Positions 1-8,756 of a stretch of 64,000 bases of DNA are shown piece after piece. The position numbers were made by a program, and so were the translations under genes. The stretch comes from Sphingomonas citri. Lineage in GTDB: Bacteria > Pseudomonadota > Alphaproteobacteria > Sphingomonadales > Sphingomonadaceae. Numbering within the stretch: the first letter of the stretch is position 1; each line of letters starts with the position of its first letter. Below the pieces are notes generated by a model, which did no database searches, had not been told where the DNA came from, and saw only the letters and a program-made list of their open reading frames with translations. The DNA lies in contig NZ_JAHXZN010000001.1 of NCBI RefSeq assembly GCF_019429485.1, positions 1,178,001 through 1,242,000 on the forward strand. Reading direction: 5' to 3'.

Positions 1-666
1 GCGGCAGTGTGGATCATCCCGCTGGTGCTCGCGATCGTCTTCCACGAGGTGAGCCACGGCCTGGCCGCGCGCGCGCTCGGCGATCCCACCGCCGCGGAGC
101 AGCGCCGGCTGTCGCTCAACCCGCTGCGCCACGTCGACCCGGTCGGCACCGTGATCCTGCCGCTGCTGCTCGCGCTCGCCAAGGCGCCGGTGTTCGGCTG
201 GGCCAAGCCGGTCCCGGTCGACTCGCGCCGCCTGCCCCATCCGCGCCGCGACATGATGCTGGTGGCGCTCGCCGGGCCGGGATCGAACCTCGTGCTCGCG
301 CTGGTCGGCGCGGTGCTGCTCGGCGCGCTGACGCCCAGCCTCTACGGCATCCAGCCCGGCAGCCTCACCGCCTTCGTCGCGGCCAACCTGCTCAACTTCG
401 TGATCATCAACGTCTTCCTCGCGATCTTCAACCTGATCCCGCTGCCGCCGTTCGACGGCGGGCACGTCGTCGCCGGGCTGCTGCCCGAGCGGCTGGCGCA
501 GCGCTGGGACCAGTTCGCGAGATATGGCCTGCTGCTGTTCATCCTGCTGCTGCTGGTGCTGCCGTCGATCGTGCCCGGCGCCAACATCGTCCAGCGGCTG
601 GTGGCGCCGCCGGCGCAGGCGCTGACCGAATGGTATCTCGGCCTCGCCCAGTCGATCGCGGGCTGA
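1..666 (+). CDS. M50 site-2 protease family membrane protein (5' end outside window)
   Basis: This is a polytopic membrane zinc metalloprotease of the M50 (site-2 protease, rhomboid-unrelated) family. The reading frame is open from base 1, so the true start lies upstream; 221 residues are visible. The zinc motif HEVSH (HExxH) lies near the visible N-terminus inside the first hydrophobic segment. The second motif, NLIPLPPFDGG (the NxxPxPxxDGG class, third zinc ligand Asp), lies in a later helix. Further hydrophobic stretches surround VALAGPGSN and the C-terminal LLLFILLLLVLPS. No PDZ domain is visible, unlike RseP, so this is the compact form. It ends 5 nt before truB and is probably co-transcribed with it. 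The substrate is unknown. Confidence 0.9.
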   Translation, partial: AAVWIIPLVLAIVFHEVSHGLAARALGDPTAAEQRRLSLNPLRHVDPVGTVILPLLLALAKAPVFGWAKPVPVDSRRLPHPRRDMMLVALAGPGSNLVLALVGAVLLGALTPSLYGIQPGSLTAFVAANLLNFVIINVFLAIFNLIPLPPFDGGHVVAGLLPERLAQRWDQFARYGLLLFILLLLVLPSIVPGANIVQRLVAPPAQALTEWYLGLAQSIAG

Positions 667-670
667 GCGC

Positions 671-1705
671 GTGCACGGCTGGCTGATCCTCGACAAGCCG
701 CTCGGGCTGGGGTCGACGCAGGGCGTCGCCGCGGTGAAGCGCGCGTTGCGCACCGCGGGCGCGCCCAGGCTGAAGGTCGGGCACGGCGGGACGCTCGACC
801 CGCTCGCCACCGGCGTGCTGCCGATCGCGATCGGCGAGGCGACCAAGCTCGCGGGGCGGATGCTCGACGGCGACAAGGTCTATGACTTCACGATCCGCTT
901 CGGCGAGCAGACCGACACGCTCGACGCCGAGGGAGCGGTGATCGCGACGAGCGACGTGCGGCCGACGCTGGCGGGGGTGGAGGCGGTGCTGCCGCGCTTC
1001 ACCGGTCCGATCGCGCAGGTGCCGCCGGCCTATTCGGCGCTCAAGGTGGACGGGGCGCGCGCCTATGACCTGGCGCGCGCGGGCGAGGAGGTGGTGCTCG
1101 CGACAAGGGACGTGACGGTGCATGGGCTCGCACTCGCAGAGCCCGACACGCCGCCCTCTCCCCTGGCGTCATCCCGAACCCGTTTCGGGATCCACGGCGC
1201 GGTCGATCCAGCGGCCGAGGTGCGCGCGGACGGGTGGATCCTGAAACAAGTTCAGGATGACGGAGGAAGGATTGACGGAGGGAGGGACGCCGCTGCCCCC
1301 CTCGACCACGTCACCCTCACCGCCCATGTCTCCAAGGGCACCTACATCCGCAGCCTGGCGCGCGACATCGCACTGGCGCTCGGCACCGTCGGCCACGTCA
1401 CGTATCTGCGCCGCACCAGGGCCGGCCCGTTCACGCTCGCCGAGGCGATATCGCTGGACAAACTCGACGAACTCGCTAAGGCGCGCGGTCTTGAACACTC
1501 CCTTCTGCCGCTGGGCGCGGGGCTGGACGACATCCCGGCTCTATCGCTCACTCCCGACCAGGCAGGAGCGCTCCGTCAGGGGCGAGTGCTGGCCGGGATC
1601 GCCGCCGACGACGGCCAGGCCTTCGCGCTGCTGGGTGAGACACCCGTCGCGCTGGTCGAGGTGGAAAGCGGGCTCGCCCGCGTCGTCCGCGGCTTCAACC
1701 TGTAA
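671..1705 (+). CDS. truB: tRNA pseudouridine(55) synthase TruB with an in-frame repeat insertion
   Basis: TruB converts U55 to pseudouridine in the T-loop of tRNAs in the cytoplasm. The N-terminal DKPLG segment and GHGGTLDPLATGVL carry the catalytic Asp (about residue 43). KVYDFTIRFGEQTDTLD and HVSKGTYIRSLARDIA are further family blocks, and a C-terminal PUA-like tail follows. The start is GTG, 5 nt after the protease stop. At 344 residues it is some 40 longer than most family members. The excess maps to about residues 150-205, where bases 1168-1261 are a dispersed palindromic repeat translated in frame, giving the peptide GWILKQVQDD. The catalytic core flanks the insert and appears intact, so the enzyme is probably functional. 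Confidence 0.95.
   Translation: MHGWLILDKPLGLGSTQGVAAVKRALRTAGAPRLKVGHGGTLDPLATGVLPIAIGEATKLAGRMLDGDKVYDFTIRFGEQTDTLDAEGAVIATSDVRPTLAGVEAVLPRFTGPIAQVPPAYSALKVDGARAYDLARAGEEVVLATRDVTVHGLALAEPDTPPSPLASSRTRFGIHGAVDPAAEVRADGWILKQVQDDGGRIDGGRDAAAPLDHVTLTAHVSKGTYIRSLARDIALALGTVGHVTYLRRTRAGPFTLAEAISLDKLDELAKARGLEHSLLPLGAGLDDIPALSLTPDQAGALRQGRVLAGIAADDGQAFALLGETPVALVEVESGLARVVRGFNL
1168..1261. repeat. 94-nt dispersed palindromic element inside truB
   Basis: Two hairpins form the ends of a larger inverted repeat. The left hairpin is TCCCGAA-loop-TTCGGGA at 1172-1190. The right hairpin is ATCCTGAA-loop-TTCAGGAT at 1239-1259. The outer arms GTCATCC...GGATCCAC and GTGGATCC...GGATGAC are complementary to each other. 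A second element of exactly the same length (94 nt) and layout lies at 19807-19900; the 28-nt right arms differ at only two positions. It is read through in frame here. Confidence 0.85.
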
Positions 1706-1730
1706 CGCATCGATGTCGCTAGGAACTTAA

Positions 1731-2000
1731 ATGACGATCACCGCTGAACGCCGCCAGGAAGTCATCAAGGATCACGCCCGCGCCGATGGCGACACCGGGT
1801 CGGTCGAGGTCCAGGTCGCGATCCTGACCGAGCGGATCAAGAACCTGACCGAGCACTTCAAGGGCCACGCCAAGGACAACCACTCCCGCCGCGGTCTGCT
1901 GATGATGGTCAACAAGCGGCGCTCGCTGCTCGACTATCTCCGCAAGAAGGACGGCGACCGCTACGTCGCCCTCATCGCGAAGCTCGGTCTTCGTAAGTGA
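1731..2000 (+). CDS. rpsO: 30S ribosomal protein S15
   Basis: This primary binding protein of the small-subunit central domain contacts 16S rRNA helices 20-22. The full 89 residues match the family length. Recognisable blocks are [44 protein letters not shown] and the C-terminal [12 protein letters not shown]. It follows truB by 25 nt and precedes pnp, the common truB-rpsO-pnp order. A strong hairpin terminator directly follows its stop codon, so pnp may depend partly on its own promoter or on read-through. Confidence 0.98.
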   Translation: MTITAERRQEVIKDHARADGDTGSVEVQVAILTERIKNLTEHFKGHAKDNHSRRGLLMMVNKRRSLLDYLRKKDGDRYVALIAKLGLRK

Positions 2001-2003
2001 CAT

Positions 2004-2029
2004 AAAGGCGCCGCGAGGCGCCTTTATTT
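2004..2029 (+). terminator. rho-independent terminator after rpsO
   Basis: The 9-bp perfect stem AAAGGCGCC / GGCGCCTTT closes a GCGA tetraloop and is followed by ATTTC. It begins 4 nt after the rpsO stop. It would separate rpsO from pnp or attenuate read-through. Confidence 0.8.
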
Positions 2030-2033
2030 CATC

Positions 2034-2125
2034 TCGGACGCCGATCCGGGATCCAGCAAGAAGGGGCGCGGGAGCGCCCTCCCCCAGCCGCTGGAGCTGG
2101 ACCCCGGCCTCCGCCGGGGTGACGG
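2034..2125. repeat. REP-like palindromic sequence between rpsO and pnp
   Basis: This intergenic stretch contains a perfect 8-bp hairpin, ACCCCGGC-CTCC-GCCGGGGT, at 2101-2120, next to CTGGA and GTGACG flanks. A left part with GATCCGGGATCCAG precedes it. It has the build of the dispersed intergenic palindromes of sphingomonads and is related in layout, but not closely in sequence, to the 94-nt elements at 1168 and 19807. The remaining bases to 2217 are the pnp leader. Confidence 0.5.
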
Positions 2126-2217
2126 AGGAGAGGGCAATACGGCCCGATCTTCCCGGACCAATGTCGGTCCGTACGCAGGCCCCCCGGTGATCCGCACCGG
2201 GGAGTGAAGGAAACAAC

Positions 2218-4566
<2,349 letters not shown>

Positions 4567-4572
4567 GTAAGC

Positions 4573-4602
4573 GCCGTGCTCCTGCGGACGCAGGAGCACG
4601 GC
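4573..4602. repeat. perfect 13-bp hairpin after pnp
   Basis: GCCGTGCTCCTGC and its exact complement flank a GGAC loop, starting 6 nt after the pnp stop codon. No T-tract follows, so it may act as an RNA 3'-end stabiliser rather than a terminator. About 16 nt of one arm (GCAGGAGCACGGC) recur at 22174-22186, which suggests a small dispersed family. Confidence 0.55.
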
Positions 4603-4640
4603 CTCCTCGGAGGCCGCGAAAGCTACCGTACCAATGCGGA

Positions 4641-4670
4641 CGGCCCCGGCAGCGATGCCGGGGCCGTTCT
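4641..4670. terminator. hairpin terminator between pnp and egtD (convergent)
   Basis: An 11-bp perfect stem CGGCCCCGGCA / TGCCGGGGCCG around GCGA is followed by TTCTCGT on the plus strand. It lies between the convergent ends of pnp and egtD and may serve pnp. Confidence 0.65.
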
Positions 4671-4697
4671 CGTATCAGCGGCGCGCGATGCTCTGCG

Positions 4698-5675
4698 TCA
4701 CGGCGCCGGCCGTTCGGGCTGCGCCTCGGCCAGGATCACCGCGAATAGGCCCTTGTCGTCGGTCCACTCGCGCACAGGGGTCCAGCCGCCGCTGCGCAGC
4801 AGGATCCGCGCGTCGCGCTCGCCGTATTTGTGGCTGTTCTCGGTGTGGATCGTCTCGCCCTCGGCGATGTCGAACGCGCGTCCGTCGACCTCGAACGACA
4901 CGTCGCGCCGTGCCTCCAGGTGCATCTCCACGCGGGCGCGATCATCGTTCCATACCGCGCAATGGCGGAAGGCGTCGAGCGGGATCGTCCCGTCCAGCTC
5001 GCGGTTGATCCGCTCGAGCAGGTTGAGGTTGAACGCTGCGGTGACGCCCTGCGCGTCGTCATAGGCGGGCAGCAGAACGTCAGGCCGCTTGATCCGGTCC
5101 ATGCCGATCAGCAGCATCGCCCCCTCACCCAGCGATGCGCGCATGGCGCGCAGCAGGTCGACCGCGGCGAGCGGGATCAGATTGCCGATGGTCGAGCCCG
5201 GGAAGAAGCCGAGCTTGGGCAGATCGGCGACCTGCCCGGGCAGCGTCAACGGCCGCGTGAAATCGCCCTCGAACGGCAGCACCGGCAGGCCGGGGAAGGC
5301 CTGTGAAAGCGCCTGTGCCGACTCGCGCAGGAAGTCGCCCGAAATGTCGATCGGCACATAAGCGGCGGGTTCGACGCAGCGCAGCAGCGTGGGTGTCTTG
5401 GTCGAGGAACCCGAGCCGAACTCGACCACTGCGCGCCCCGGTCCGGCGAGCCGGCGCAGTTCCGGGCAGAGGTCGTGCAACAGCGCGGTCTCGGTGCGGG
5501 TCGGGTAATATTCGGGCAGCTCCGTGATCTGCTCGAACAGCTGCGAGCCGCGGTGGTCGTAGAACCAGCGCGCCGGGATCGCGCGAGGGCGACGCGTCAG
5601 CCCGGCGAGCACGTCGGCGCGGAACTGGGGATCGGCGAGGCTGGCCTGGCCGTCGTCGATCTCGGGCTTGAGCAT
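4698..5675 (-). CDS. egtD: L-histidine N-alpha-methyltransferase EgtD
   Basis: EgtD is a SAM-dependent enzyme that trimethylates L-histidine to hercynine, the first committed step of ergothioneine synthesis. The methyltransferase core shows VVEFGSGSSTKT (SAM-binding loop), YVPIDISGDFL and FFPGSTIGN. The C-terminal YGERDARILLRSGGW and FAVILAEA blocks are typical of the family. The chosen ATG (MLKPEIDDGQ) lies one base after the egtB stop (TGACATG); the open frame extends further upstream but only over egtB. Length 325, close to the mycobacterial enzyme. It forms an operon with egtB; no egtA, egtC or egtE is adjacent. Confidence 0.93.
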   Translation of the reverse strand: MLKPEIDDGQASLADPQFRADVLAGLTRRPRAIPARWFYDHRGSQLFEQITELPEYYPTRTETALLHDLCPELRRLAGPGRAVVEFGSGSSTKTPTLLRCVEPAAYVPIDISGDFLRESAQALSQAFPGLPVLPFEGDFTRPLTLPGQVADLPKLGFFPGSTIGNLIPLAAVDLLRAMRASLGEGAMLLIGMDRIKRPDVLLPAYDDAQGVTAAFNLNLLERINRELDGTIPLDAFRHCAVWNDDRARVEMHLEARRDVSFEVDGRAFDIAEGETIHTENSHKYGERDARILLRSGGWTPVREWTDDKGLFAVILAEAQPERPAP

Positions 5676-5676
5676 G

Positions 5677-6951
5677 TCAGAGGTCCTTCGCGAGACGAAC
5701 GCCGGTGAACTGCCAGCGCTGATGGGGGTAGAAGAAGTTGCGGTAGCTGGCGCGCGCATGGCCGCGTGGCGTCGCGCAGCTGCCGCCGCGCAGCACGAAC
5801 TGCCCGCTCATGAACTTGCCGTTATACTCGCCCACCGCCCCCTCGACCGGGCGGAAGCCGGGGTAGGGACGAAAGGCCGAGCCGGTCCACTCCCACACGT
5901 CGCCGAAGAAGGCGGGACCTTCGCTCGCGGGGCGCGGCTCGACCGCGCCGGCGCGATCGAGCTGGTTGCCGCCGACGGGATCATGGCTCGCCGCCGCGGC
6001 CTCCCACTCGAACTCGGTCGGCAGCCGCGCCCCCGCCCAGCTGGCGTAAGCGTCGGCCTCGTAGAAGCTGACGTGCGTGACCGGCGCGGCGGGATCGATC
6101 GCGCGGCGGCCGTCGAGGCCGAAGCGGGTCCATAGGCCGTCGCGATGCTCCCAGTAGAGCGGCGCACCGACGCCCTCGCGCTGCACCCAGGCCCAGCCAT
6201 CGGCGAGCCACCAGCGCGGCGTCGCATAGCCGCCGTCGGCGATGAAGGCCGCCCATTCGCCGTTCGTCACGGTACGATCGGCGAGCGCGTGCGGCGCGAG
6301 CAGCGCGCGATGCCGAGGTCCTTCGCAGTCGAAGGCGAACCCCTCGCCGGCATGGCCGACCTCGACCACGCTCTCGCCGCGCTCGTTCCAGCCGATCGGC
6401 CCGGGCATCGCCACCGGCACCTTGCGCGCTGCCGGCCAGATCGCTGGCTCGAGCGGGTTCTCGCCGAAGAGATGGAGCATGTCGGTGACGAGCAGTTCCT
6501 GGTGCTGCTCCTCATGGTGGCAGCCGAGCGCGACCAGCTCGCGCGCCGCCTCCGGTAGTTTGGGGAGCGCGTCGAGCAAAGCGGCGTCGACCGCGGCGCG
6601 ATAGCCATGCACCTCGTCGAGCGTCGGGCGCGTGATCATGCCGCGACGTGCGCGCGCGTGGCGGCGCCCCTCGGCCTCGTAATAGCTGTTGAACAGAAAG
6701 GGGAAGCGTTCGTCGTGGCGCTGATAGCCGGCGACATGGTCGCGCAGCACGAACGTCTCGAAGAACCAAGTGGTATGCGCGAGGTGCCATTTAGCCGGGC
6801 TCGCATCGTCCATCGACTGGACGGTCGCGTCGGCGTCGGAGAGCGGCGCCACCAGCGCCTCGCTCAACCCACGGACATGACGATAGCGCTCGCCCAGCGA
6901 CGGATCGCCGGTCTTCGGCTCGGGCAGCGCTGCCATCGGATCGTCTCCCAT
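5677..6951 (-). CDS. egtB: ergothioneine biosynthesis iron-dependent sulfoxide synthase EgtB
   Basis: EgtB joins hercynine with a thiol donor (gamma-Glu-Cys or Cys, depending on subtype) to give the sulfoxide intermediate, using non-haem iron and O2. The N-terminal DinB-like helical domain carries the expected iron histidines: HLAHTTWFFE (about H59) and CHHEEQHQE (H146, H150). The C-terminal half is an FGE-sulfatase fold (THVSFYEADAYASWAGARLPTEFEWE; GDVWEWTGSAF; FVLRGGSCATP). Length 424. The thiol donor cannot be read from sequence alone. It overlaps operonically with egtD downstream. Confidence 0.93.
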   Translation of the reverse strand: MGDDPMAALPEPKTGDPSLGERYRHVRGLSEALVAPLSDADATVQSMDDASPAKWHLAHTTWFFETFVLRDHVAGYQRHDERFPFLFNSYYEAEGRRHARARRGMITRPTLDEVHGYRAAVDAALLDALPKLPEAARELVALGCHHEEQHQELLVTDMLHLFGENPLEPAIWPAARKVPVAMPGPIGWNERGESVVEVGHAGEGFAFDCEGPRHRALLAPHALADRTVTNGEWAAFIADGGYATPRWWLADGWAWVQREGVGAPLYWEHRDGLWTRFGLDGRRAIDPAAPVTHVSFYEADAYASWAGARLPTEFEWEAAAASHDPVGGNQLDRAGAVEPRPASEGPAFFGDVWEWTGSAFRPYPGFRPVEGAVGEYNGKFMSGQFVLRGGSCATPRGHARASYRNFFYPHQRWQFTGVRLAKDL

Positions 6952-7004
6952 CCGCCGCGCCCGACCCCACGCCAGCGCGACGCTCGCGGGCGCCTTATCC
7001 TAAG

Positions 7005-7562
7005 TTAACGATTGGCCCCCGCGATCCACAGAACGTCGCCACCCGCCGTTTTGTTCACCGTGCGGCACAGGACGAACAGGAAATCGGACAAGCGGTTCAA
7101 ATACATGACAGCGGCGGGGTTCGCGTGCGGCAGTACCGCGACGGCACTGCGCTCGGCCCGGCGCACGATCGCGCGCGCGAGATGGAGCGACGCGGCCGCG
7201 CCGCCCGGGAGCACGAAGCTCGTCAGCGGCGGCAGATCGGCGTTGAGCGAGTCGATCTCATGCTCGAGCCGCTCGACCTGCGCCGGCACCACCCGCAGCA
7301 CCATCTCGGACGGCGTAAAGTCGTCGCCCGGCGTGGCGAGATCGGCGCCAAGATCGAACAGATCGTTCTGCACGCGACGCAGCGCCGCCACGTGCCCGGC
7401 GTCGGACACCGTCTCGGCCGCGACGCCGATCGCGCTGTTGGCCTCGTCGACGTCGCCGATCGCGGCCATGCGCGCGTCGTCCTTGCGCACGCGGCTGCCG
7501 TCGACCAGCCCAGTCGTCCCCGCATCGCCGGTGCGGGTGTAGATGCGGTTGAGCTTAACCAC
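7005..7562 (-). CDS. pduO: cob(I)yrinic acid a,c-diamide adenosyltransferase, PduO type
   Basis: This ATP:corrinoid adenosyltransferase makes the Co-adenosyl bond of coenzyme B12. PduO-family signatures are the N-terminal IYTRTGDAGTTGL (ATP-binding), IGDVDEANSAIG, ARAIVRRAERSAVAV and YLNRLSDFLFVLCRTVN. Length 185. The start is GTG (VVKLNRIYTRTG), 9 nt after the stop of the preceding two-helix membrane gene. It is the last gene of the gluQ-led minus-strand group. No cobalamin riboswitch was recognised upstream. Confidence 0.93.
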   Translation of the reverse strand: MVKLNRIYTRTGDAGTTGLVDGSRVRKDDARMAAIGDVDEANSAIGVAAETVSDAGHVAALRRVQNDLFDLGADLATPGDDFTPSEMVLRVVPAQVERLEHEIDSLNADLPPLTSFVLPGGAAASLHLARAIVRRAERSAVAVLPHANPAAVMYLNRLSDFLFVLCRTVNKTAGGDVLWIAGANR

Positions 7563-7571
7563 CTTACCGAG

Positions 7572-7805
7572 TCAGGTGCGACCGGCGGCGAACAGCAGCA
7601 CGACGACGACCAGCACCGCCAGCGCCTGGAATAGGATCCGCTGCTGCATCATGCGGTTGCTCTTGAGCTGCGCCGCCGTCGGGCCGCCGCCCTCGCCGCG
7701 CGCGTCGGCGGACGCTTCCTGGAGGAAGGAGACGATGCCGCGCACCAGAGCGACCACGGTGGCGATCATCGCCGCCACCAGCAGGATCACGAGGAAGGTG
7801 TTCAT
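7572..7805 (-). CDS. small two-helix inner-membrane protein (HIG1-like / twin transmembrane)
   Basis: This 77-residue protein has one hydrophobic helix at residues 3-22 (FLVILLVAAMIATVVALV), a polar linker with QLKSNRMMQQRILFQ, and a second helix at about 58-73 (ALAVLVVVVLLF). The QLKSNRMMQQRI stretch before the second helix recalls HIG1-domain proteins, which in mitochondria and alphaproteobacteria associate with cytochrome oxidase. The assignment is tentative. Its ATG overlaps the gluQ stop (ATGA), so the two are translationally coupled. Confidence 0.8.
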   Translation of the reverse strand: MNTFLVILLVAAMIATVVALVRGIVSFLQEASADARGEGGGPTAAQLKSNRMMQQRILFQALAVLVVVVLLFAAGRT

Positions 7806-8647
7806 GAGGTGAAGGTAGGGACTACGGCGGCCTTTGGGAAGTCGCCCGCGCGCAGCCGCTCGGCCAGCGCGCGCCCGTCCTCGCCGCGTTCGCGCAGCAC
7901 CGCCAGGGCGGGCGCCCCGTGGCGCTTGGCGAGCCGCTCGCCGTCCGCGCCGGTGAGCAGCGCGTGATGGTGCCAGCGCGGCACCGGCAGACCGAGCAGC
8001 GCCTGGAGCAGACGGTGGACGTGCGTCGCCGCGAACAGGTCGACGCCGCGCACGACGTCGGTGACACCCTGCGCCGCATCGTCGACGGTGACCGCGAGAT
8101 GGTAGCTGGCGGGCGCGTCCTTGCGCGCGAGCACCACGTCCCCCAGCGCGAGCGGATCGCCCGGGACGATACGGCCTGCGTCGCTCCACTCCAGCGCACC
8201 GGTGCGTGCGACCGCCGCGGCCATGTCGAGCCGCCAGGCATGCGGGCGCGACAGGTCGGGTTCAACGATGGCGCGGCAGGTGCCCGGATAGAGCGGCGCG
8301 GCGCCGTGGGGTGCGCTCATCGCCTCGGCGATCTCGGCACGGGTGCAGAAACAGGGATACAGCAGCCCCATCGCGCGCAGCCGCTCCAGCGCGGCGGCGT
8401 AGCGATCCAGCCGCCGCGACTGGTGGATCACCTCCCCGTCCCACGTCAGCCCGAGCCAGGCGAGGTCGAGGAGGATCGCGGCAACATGCTCGGGGCGGCT
8501 GCGGGTGCCGTCGATGTCCTCGATGCGCAGCAGCAAGCGTCCGCCGCGCGACCGTGCATGATCGTGTGCCCGGATTGCCGAGTAAGCGTGGCCGACATGC
8601 AGCCGCCCGGTCGGCGAGGGCGCGAAGCGGGTGACCACCGGATCCAT
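7802..8647 (-). CDS. gluQ: tRNA glutamyl-Q(34) synthetase GluQRS
   Basis: GluQRS is a truncated glutamyl-tRNA synthetase paralogue that glutamylates the queuosine base at position 34 of tRNA-Asp. The HIGH-like motif is FAPSPTGRLHVGHAYSA at the N-terminus. The zinc site is CFC...YPGTC, and the KMSK-like loop is ERLAKRHG. There is no anticodon-binding domain, as expected. The start is MDPVVTRFAPSP; the longer open frame upstream is non-homologous leader. Length 281. It is coupled to the small membrane gene by an ATGA overlap. Confidence 0.93.
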   Translation of the reverse strand: MDPVVTRFAPSPTGRLHVGHAYSAIRAHDHARSRGGRLLLRIEDIDGTRSRPEHVAAILLDLAWLGLTWDGEVIHQSRRLDRYAAALERLRAMGLLYPCFCTRAEIAEAMSAPHGAAPLYPGTCRAIVEPDLSRPHAWRLDMAAAVARTGALEWSDAGRIVPGDPLALGDVVLARKDAPASYHLAVTVDDAAQGVTDVVRGVDLFAATHVHRLLQALLGLPVPRWHHHALLTGADGERLAKRHGAPALAVLRERGEDGRALAERLRAGDFPKAAVVPTFTS

Positions 8648-8700
8648 GCGCCGCGATGTGCGCGGCGGCAGGTCGCCGCGCAAGGGCGCCGCGACCAGAT

Positions 8701-8731
8701 ACGAGAAGGGGGCGGGCCGAAGCCCACCCCC
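8701..8731 (-). terminator. terminator of the 8757-11897 TonB receptor gene
   Basis: On the minus strand a 10-bp GC stem (GGGGGTGGGC / GCCCGCCCCC, one G-T pair) closes a TTCG tetraloop and is followed by TTCTCGT. It lies 26 nt after the receptor stop and before gluQ. Confidence 0.7.
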
Positions 8732-8756
8732 CGAACGTCTCGTCGGTAAGACGCGA

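Noticed and set aside
7563..8700. cobalamin riboswitch upstream of the PduO-type gene
   Set aside because: The gene follows another coding region by 9 nt and no B12-box-like sequence was seen.
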